Assembly: GCA_024734555.1 (NCBI GenBank) | Contig: JANPWX010000208.1 | Location: 185,483 to 249,482, forward strand | DNA length: 64,000 nucleotides | From: Trochalopteron elliotii | Lineage: Eukaryota > Chordata > Aves > Passeriformes > Leiothrichidae | Direction: 5' to 3' | Shown: positions 58,191-64,000 of the stretch, one piece after another | Position numbering within the stretch: the stretch's first letter is position 1 | Layout: every line of letters begins with the position of its first letter | Notes under the pieces: generated by a model | Seen by the model: the letters and a program-made list of their open reading frames with translations, nothing else | Databases searched by the model: none | What the model was told of the DNA's origin: nothing | Translations under genes and position numbers: made by a program

Positions 58191-58560
58191 CTTCCCATCC
58201 CTAAACGAACCTCCGCTGCCGATCTGTGACTCATCTGCCTCCAGGTACCAAATTTGTGTTTGCAGATAAGATTATCCAGGGATTAATTGTAGAGGGAGAA
58301 GAGAAATGTAGATTAGTCATCCCTTGAGAACAGACATAGATCAACAGCATTTAGAATTACCTTTGGGTGTTTAACAGCCACGGATCACCAGAGTACCTGA
58401 ACACCTACCATGTAAAATCAACAGTCTCGTTAATTATGAAAAATAATTCATGTCACACCAATCTAAACCCACTAAAATCTCTTCTGCATTCATCCCAGAG
58501 GCAGCTGTATCATTCCTGCATTCGCCCTAGGGCCAGCAGAATGTCTTAAATACCATTTCT
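58191..58560. promoter_or_regulatory. candidate conserved noncoding block
   Basis: Repeat-free, with a GATA word in 'tttgcagataagattatcc', 'gggattaattgtagagg' and 'ctcgttaattatgaaaaata'. A good regulatory candidate by motif content. Confidence 0.33.
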
Positions 58561-59110
58561 TCCTACACCTTCTCCAGAAAACCGGGGTGGGAACGCCTGG
58601 CAGCAGCACATTTCCATGGCTTAATCCTCCCTTTTGCAGGAACCACACATGCTGGTGGCTTTCAGAGCCAGGAGTGCACCTGGGGAATCATCTCTGATGT
58701 CTCCACCCGTGCTCCTCCCTGCAGTCACCTTCTCTCTGTGCACCCATGCTGCCCCTGGCCCTGCAGCAGTGGGAGAGGATGGATTTGCCCTGCACTGGGT
58801 GTGTGTCCATGGGTGCTCCATGATTCCCAGCCCCTAGAGATGGACAGAGCTCTGCACCCCCAACATCCCATCCCTAACCAAATCCAGGGCAGCAGGGTGC
58901 ATAAATCGGGAGCTTTGGTTCTGCTTCTCAGAGCACATGGGTGACAAAAGGATCTTTCCTTACCTTAGAGAAAGAGGACAAAGTGGGGAATCACATTCTC
59001 TGCACACCCACTGAGGGCTGGAGCTCCCTGGATCCCCCAGGAGGGCTGGGCCCCTCTCAGCCCCCGCCGGGTGCTTGTGATGTGGATCCCAGAGTGGTGC
59101 AATCACCAAG
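58561..59110. other. single-copy sequence, no feature seen
   Basis: No repeat or exon. Short mirrored frames. Confidence 0.4.
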
Positions 59111-59360
59111 AACAAACAAGTAGCAATTACTTAATACTTGTGGTGATGGGGTATTGAAAATTAGCACTGGAGTTAAGCGCTAATAAGACACGTAACACAC
59201 CGTAAGCCTGTGGATTTTATAGAGTGGAATCAAGAGTAAATAAAATTACAATTTAAACAAAGGCAGATAATTTAATTATCTTGTAGGCACAGTACTAAAA
59301 TTTGGAGTGATTGGCTAATCAATAGGTTATTACACGATGCAACAATGCAACCTGCCTGGG
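59111..59360. promoter_or_regulatory. candidate conserved noncoding block
   Basis: Repeat-free AT-rich block with 'gcaattacttaatacttg', 'gttaagcgctaataagac' and the perfect inverted repeat at 59265-59281, which pairs GATA and TAAT words. Confidence 0.33.
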
Positions 59361-59516
59361 AGCTGGTGGGAAATGGATGCTCAGGAATCAGAGTGAGTCT
59401 CTGGCTGGGGTGGTGGGAAGCAGCAGTGCCAGATCCTGGCACATCCCTGGGGCTGGGATGTCTGGGAAGCATCGTTAGCATTCAAGGGCACCCATGGCAG
59501 CAGAGGTAGAAAGGCA

Positions 59517-59690
59517 GAATCACTGAGATTGGAAAACCTCTCTGAGATCATTGAGCCCAACCGTTCCCTGCCAAGGCCACAACTGTCCCCAAGTGCCACA
59601 TCTACAGCTTTTGAACACCTCAAGGGATGGTGATTCCACCATTGCCATGGGCAGCCAGTGCCAGTGCCTGACCAAATTCCAGAGGGTTGG
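59517..59690 (-). repeat. CR1 LINE 3' end, older subfamily
   Basis: 'agaatcactgagattggaaa', 'atcattgagcccaaccgttc' and 'caagtgccacatctacagct', then 'caagggatggtgattccacc'. Same subfamily as 50048-50226, with a slightly longer coding end. Confidence 0.9.
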
Positions 59691-59987
59691 AGTTGCAGAA
59701 GGAAGCAATGTTAGGTGCTTTTTCTGATCCCTTCACGTGCTTTTTTGATTCACAAGTTTTCAGCACTTTGACATTTAAATTTGACATTTAAATTGAACTT
59801 TCTGGAAATGAGCAAAATGAGGGAGGTAGGCAGAGCTCTGAGAGCAGCAAGGGACTGTCACCTGCATATATGTGTGCAAAACCCTTCCCCAGAGCAGCAG
59901 CTCAGCCATGGTGTACCCACACAAAACTGCCCAGGTGTAATGCCAGCCTTCACCATCAAAATGCTCACAGGCTCTTTGGAGCTCTCC
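59691..59987. other. single-copy sequence, no feature seen
   Basis: It contains 'acatttaaat' twice in a short direct repeat near 59770-59790. It ends at the LTR flank CTCTCC. Confidence 0.4.
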
Positions 59988-60291
59988 TGTAGCCCTGGTT
60001 CGTGCCTGACATGTTTTGGTGTCTGAAATTCCTTTCCCAGGGAACTTTCTGTAAACAAGAGACATGTTTTGGTAATGGCAAGAATGTTTACATATTTTTA
60101 CCTAGGAGGGGCTTCTCTTGATGTCCCCCTGGTCTGACCAATGTGATTGAAGAGGTTTGTCTTCTTGTCACCAATCGAATTGGTCTGTGTAGAATGGTAT
60201 AAAAGGGGAGACATTTTCTGAGAATAATGGAGTCACTTTTTCAGCCTTCTGAAGTCGGAGTCTTTGTGTCATTGTGGTGTACAATAGCGAC
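59988..60291 (+). mobile_element. solo LTR, 304 bp (pair member 2)
   Basis: From 'TGTAGCCCTGGTTCGTGCC' to 'CAATAGCGACA', with CCAAT at 60138 and 60171 and TATAAAA at 60198-60204. Same family and length as 56185-56488 but on the opposite strand. Flanks CTCTCC (59982-59987) and CTTTCC (60292-60297) agree in 5 of 6 bases. The two copies differ at many positions, so they are separate old insertions. Confidence 0.75.
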
Positions 60292-60720
60292 ACTTTCCAA
60301 TCTGTCCCCTGCCTCAGGTGGCCTTTTCAAGAGGAAAAGTCTTGTTTTCTCTTGGTGTTTCTTTGTATAAAGCCTTGAGGTGTGTTCTCCATCCCTGATG
60401 TCCTTGAGGCACAAGGAAGCACCACTTCTCAGGGCCATCTGAGCTCACAGCCCAGAGATTCCAACCCCTGAAGCTCCTAAACATCCCTCTCCACATGAGA
60501 CACGCAGACAAGCAGGACAGTGCTGTTCCCTCCCACACGTCCCATTGGAACTGTGCACAGTGAGTGTTCCTCCAGCAGGATCCTCACTGGCAGGATCTGG
60601 CATCACCACACCAGTGTTGGAGGCTCGTGCCAGATTCCCCCACCTGAGGATTTGGCCACTGCACACGAGATTTGTGAAATGCCAGGCTTTGGTTCCACAC
60701 CAATGCCGATCTTCTAAGGG
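60292..60720. other. single-copy sequence, no feature seen
   Basis: No internal retroviral sequence follows the LTR. Nothing else recognised. Confidence 0.4.
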
Positions 60721-60965
60721 AAAGCAGCTCTTCTTTCCAGCCCATTGTATTTCGCTAATTTAATTCCATTCTGGATGTCAAATCACATTACACATTCACA
60801 CCGACGGAGGATCTATTTTTTTTTTCTTTATTAATATTAAGACATTTATTTGTCGTTTTTTAACAAAATTGAAAAGGAATCAAAAGCTCATTTTCTGGAG
60901 GAGCGGCGTTGTTGGCGTGCGCGCGCCGCTGCAGCTGTCTTGCTGTGTGTGCCTCCCCTCTCTCT
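60721..60965. promoter_or_regulatory. candidate conserved block, AT-rich then CpG-rich
   Basis: 'cgctaatttaattccattc' and 'ctttattaatattaagac' are followed within 100 bp by a CpG burst around 'ggcgtgcgcgcgccgctgc' (about 60914). Repeat-free. A minus frame and plus frame cross it without domains. Confidence 0.32.
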
Positions 60966-61199
60966 GCAATTTGTTTTTTTCCCCCTTTTCCAAAACCCAG
61001 CTCTGGCACACAACTCCCCCACCAGGCCCCCAGGGGATTTGATGCAGCCAAACCCTCTCCCCCATGGAGCACATCCCAGTTTGGAAGGAGCAGCAGGGAG
61101 GGCGCCGAGGGAGTTGGGGTGCAAATGTTGCTCTCTGATGCAGGTGGGATGAGAGCTCTCATCCTGTGCTCAAAGGACTCTCACAATGAGGAATTGTGG

Positions 61200-61600
61200 A
61201 GTCATGGAAGTGTGGAATGGTTTAGGTTGAAAGGAATCTTAAATCTCATCTTTTTCCAATTCTCCTGCCATGGGCAGGGACACCTTCCACTATCCCAGGG
61301 TGATCCAAGCCCTGTCCAGCCTGGCCTTGGACACTCCCAGGGATCCAGGGGCAGCCACAGCTTCTCTGGGCACCCCATGTCAGGGCCTCACCACCCTCAT
61401 AATTCAGCCTTTCTTAACCTAATCCAGTCTAAACCTATTTCCCTTTATCCTGTTCCTCCCCATCTTTCTTGGAGCCCCTTTAGGCCCTGGAAAGGGCTCT
61501 GAGCTCTTCCTGGAGCCTTCTCTTCTCCAGGTGAGCACTCCCAGCTCTCCCAGCCTGGCTCCAGAGCAGAGGGGCTCCAGCCCTGGAGCATCCTCTGAAG
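61200..61600 (-). repeat. CR1 LINE, 5'-truncated
   Basis: In plus orientation: 'gtcatggaagtgtggaatgg' (tail), 'catgggcagggacaccttcc', 'ttctctgggcaccccatgtc', 'ggagccttctcttctccagg' and 'ccagagcagaggggctcc'. About 400 bp, with a small deletion in the ORF2-end part compared with 24730-25137. Confidence 0.94.
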
Positions 61601-63125
61601 GCAAAGATAGGGATCAGAGTGATTAGGAGAGGGGACTTGGCTTGTCTCATGAAAATACTCCTGTGGCTCTGCCACAGGTGATTCCAGCACCTTGTGCTGA
61701 TGCAATGACAAGATGAACATTCCATTTCTCATGAGGACATGAGATCATCCCATTTATTTTATTATTTGCCCTCCTAGACTTTGCACTTCTGTCTGCACAG
61801 AGAATGTTCAAAGCAAGCAATGTGAGCCTGGGAGCCCTTCCAGCCTCTGCAGTGCTGAACTCCTCAATCCCATGGCTGGGAGGTCCAGGGATTCAGTGGA
61901 CAGGGTTCAAGTTTGGAAACCCCCTGACTGAAAGGTTCTGAGGTCCAGCCAGACCTCAGTTACAGGGACTGAACCACACTCCCCACACTCATTAACCACA
62001 GGAGCCTGGGACAGTATGAGAAACCTCCCTCTGTGACCTTGGTGGGGAGCAGATGACCTCTCCAGCTGCTGTAAAATAATTTTAGTGATGTTTCAGGGAG
62101 AGGATTATTATTTGACTGAGAAACTCTGGGATTTTGTGGAAAACTCCATTTTCCTGTAAAAGCTGAAGATTGACAGCTGGGGGAATGGAGTGAGAAGTGG
62201 CAGTGGCCATCTGAAGTGCACAGGAATGTTTTCCCTCTGTCTGCCTGCCCGGTGCTTTGTCCCCTTTTTCCCAAGCAAAATGGTCCCTGACAGCTCTGAT
62301 TTTTCCCTTTTCTTAAAAACATCATCAGTTTGGGGGTTTTTTTTGAAGGGTCTTAATTCCGTGCTGTGCCCAGGGTGAGCCCATCATGTTTTACAAGCTC
62401 TGAGCTCCTCTCTCCATTCCAGCTGCAAGCTGGGTGGTTTGGGTGGTTTCTTCCCTATTTTGAAGACCTTTGTGGGCAGGTTCTTGGGAGAATCAAATAG
62501 CTTGGAAAAACTTTGTTCAGCTCCAGCTGCCGTGGATCCGAGCTGTGGCTTTGTCACTTCTCCTCCAGCAGAAGCATTGCTGGAATTAAGGACACAAAGG
62601 GGAGCTAAGATGGGAGTGAAGGGATGTCCCTGCCCTGTCCATGCACATTCCCACAGCACGGTGGCTGAGAAGGGGTTGGGTGAGTTTATGGAATTTTTGG
62701 CTAATGAAGCAGAGATCTGCATTGCAGTAATTGCAGGGATGGGTGGAGATCCCAGCAGGGGCTTTGCAGGGAGTGCTGAAGCAGAGGCAGGAGCAGCTCA
62801 GGGATGTTTGCTGAGCTGTGCAGGTCACTGTGTGACACCTGGGCTGCTGCAGTGCCAGCACTGGCTGTTGTGCAGTGGTTGGTGTCACACGGGATGGGTT
62901 TGGGCAGGGCTGGCACTCACAGGTCCCCATGTGGCCTCCTGCCAGCAGACAGGGCCAGTTGTGAGCTCCTCCACCCCACCCTGACTCAAAGATGCTCAGC
63001 TCACCCTGGTGTGACCCCACAGGGCTGGCACGTGGCTCCCCAAGTCTCTCAGCTGACAAATCTTGGTGGCCCCCCAAGGTTTCTCCCCACTTGTAGGATG
63101 GATGGTGCCAGCAGGGTGCAAATAT
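61601..63125. other. single-copy sequence, no gene supported
   Basis: No interspersed repeat recognised. The 218-codon minus frame (62586-63242) and 181-codon plus frame (62439-62984) overlap each other, the former running into a CR1. No domain seen. Confidence 0.42.
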
Positions 63126-63297
63126 TCCCTGGCATGGGGTGCTCAGAGAAGCTGTGGCTGCCCCTGGATCCCTGGCAGTGTCCAAGGCCAGGTTGGACAG
63201 GGCTTGGAGCACCCTGGGATAGTGGAAGGTGTCCCTGCCCATGGTGAGGGTGGGACTGGATGGGCTTTATGATCCCTTTCAACCCAAACCATTCTGA
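63126..63297 (+). repeat. CR1 LINE 3' end fragment
   Basis: 'ctggcatggggtgctcagag', 'aagctgtggctgcccctgga' and 'gtccaaggccaggttggaca', then 'tgggctttatgatccctttc' and 'ccattctgaattc'. Confidence 0.92.
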
Positions 63298-63471
63298 ATT
63301 CACCAGATTTCTCTCCAGCCTTACTGGCTGGTTGGGGACCAACCAACAGCATTGGCTGTCCCTACTGGTGAGATGCCATAACCTCTTCCAAGATGCCACA
63401 AATTCTCCCAATAAACCACTCATCTTGTTCCCAGAGCTAAGGACTGGCAGCTGGCACCCCAAGAGAATGGC

Positions 63472-63716
63472 AAGTGTCAGGGCTAGGTTGGATATTATGG
63501 AAAGGTTCTTCCCCCAGAGGGTGGTGGGGCACTGGAACAGCCCCAGGGAATGGTCACAGCCCCAGGGCTGCCAGAGCTCCAGGAATATTTAAACAACGTT
63601 CTCAGGGTCAGGGTGTGATTGTTGGGGTGTCTGCCCAGGGCCAGGATTTGAACTCAGTGATCCTTGTGGATCCCTCCCAACTCAGAATTTTTCATGATTC
63701 TGTGATTCTATGATTT
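63472..63716 (+). repeat. CR1 LINE, second subfamily, copy 3
   Basis: 'aagtgtcagggctaggttgg', 'ttcttcccccagagggtgg', 'gggctgccagagctccagg' and 'tgattgttggggtgtctgcc', with tail 'gattctgtgattctatgatt'. Collinear with copies 1 and 2. Confidence 0.88.
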
Positions 63717-64000
63717 CTCCTTCTATAGGAGACTCCAACACAGCACAGTTCACCTGAAGCACAATAAAAGATGGGATTTCTTGTAAAATCAAATGTTTTC
63801 TAGAAGAATGTATTTAAAAAAAAACCCCAAAAAACAACCCTCCAGTTCTTTTCCTGCTATATCAACATAACCTGATAGCAACCCATTGCTTTGATGAGGT
63901 CTGTGTGTTTCCTTTTTCTTTTATGGTATTGTATGATTATAAAGTTGAAACAATAAAAGCAAATCAAAGCCCTTTGATAGCATGAAAACAAAACATTTGG
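63717..64000. other. AT-rich single-copy sequence
   Basis: A short A-run near 63810 and AT-rich words ('gtattgtatgattataaag') but no feature I can support before the window ends. Confidence 0.35.

Overview
The window looks like nuclear DNA of a bird, most probably a songbird. About thirty copies of the CR1 LINE are scattered through it on both strands. Each is cut at its 5' end, and most end in the CR1 signature tail of ATTCTGTG-type octamers. Their shared core, running through 'gcccagagcagctgtggctg', resembles the CR1 copies that fill passerine genomes. There are also solo LTRs of endogenous retroviruses, and I see no mammalian-type SINEs. The species assignment is inference from repeat content only.

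I found no protein-coding gene, tRNA or rRNA that I can support. All the longer open frames either lie in CR1 copies, are mirrored by frames of similar length on the other strand, or have no recognisable domain. The window is best read as intergenic sequence or the inside of a very long intron. Two short exon-like segments flanked by plausible splice signals (22175-22235 on +, 29598-29778 on -) are recorded as candidates only.

Layout. From 1 to 18000, CR1 copies alternate with single-copy sequence, and there is an AT microsatellite (6597-6812), a T19-G10 run (8013-8041) and the longest CR1 (10188-10974). From 18800 to 21050 there is a large repeat-poor block with a strong G-quadruplex motif and a perfect AT-rich hairpin, followed by a CR1. 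From 22000 to 31000 there is a 446-449 bp solo LTR, one CR1 and mixed single-copy sequence. From 32000 to 38000 there are two CpG-rich patches and several AT-rich blocks that look like regulatory DNA. From 38000 to 48000 there are CR1 pieces, a solo LTR with a perfect 6-bp target-site duplication (40224-40508) and a 48/49-bp minisatellite (45445-45620). From 48000 to 61000 there is a dense series of AT-rich, TAAT-rich, repeat-free blocks, with two same-family 304-bp solo LTRs pointing away from each other at 56185-56488 and 59988-60291. From 61000 to the end there are three more CR1 copies.

Together, the absence of genes and the many repeat-free blocks with homeodomain, POU-octamer and GATA-type words fit a regulatory landscape (gene desert or giant intron) near a developmental gene. 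I cannot name the gene. Sequence conservation was not measured, so every 'candidate conserved block' below rests on composition, motif content and lack of repeats, and has low confidence.
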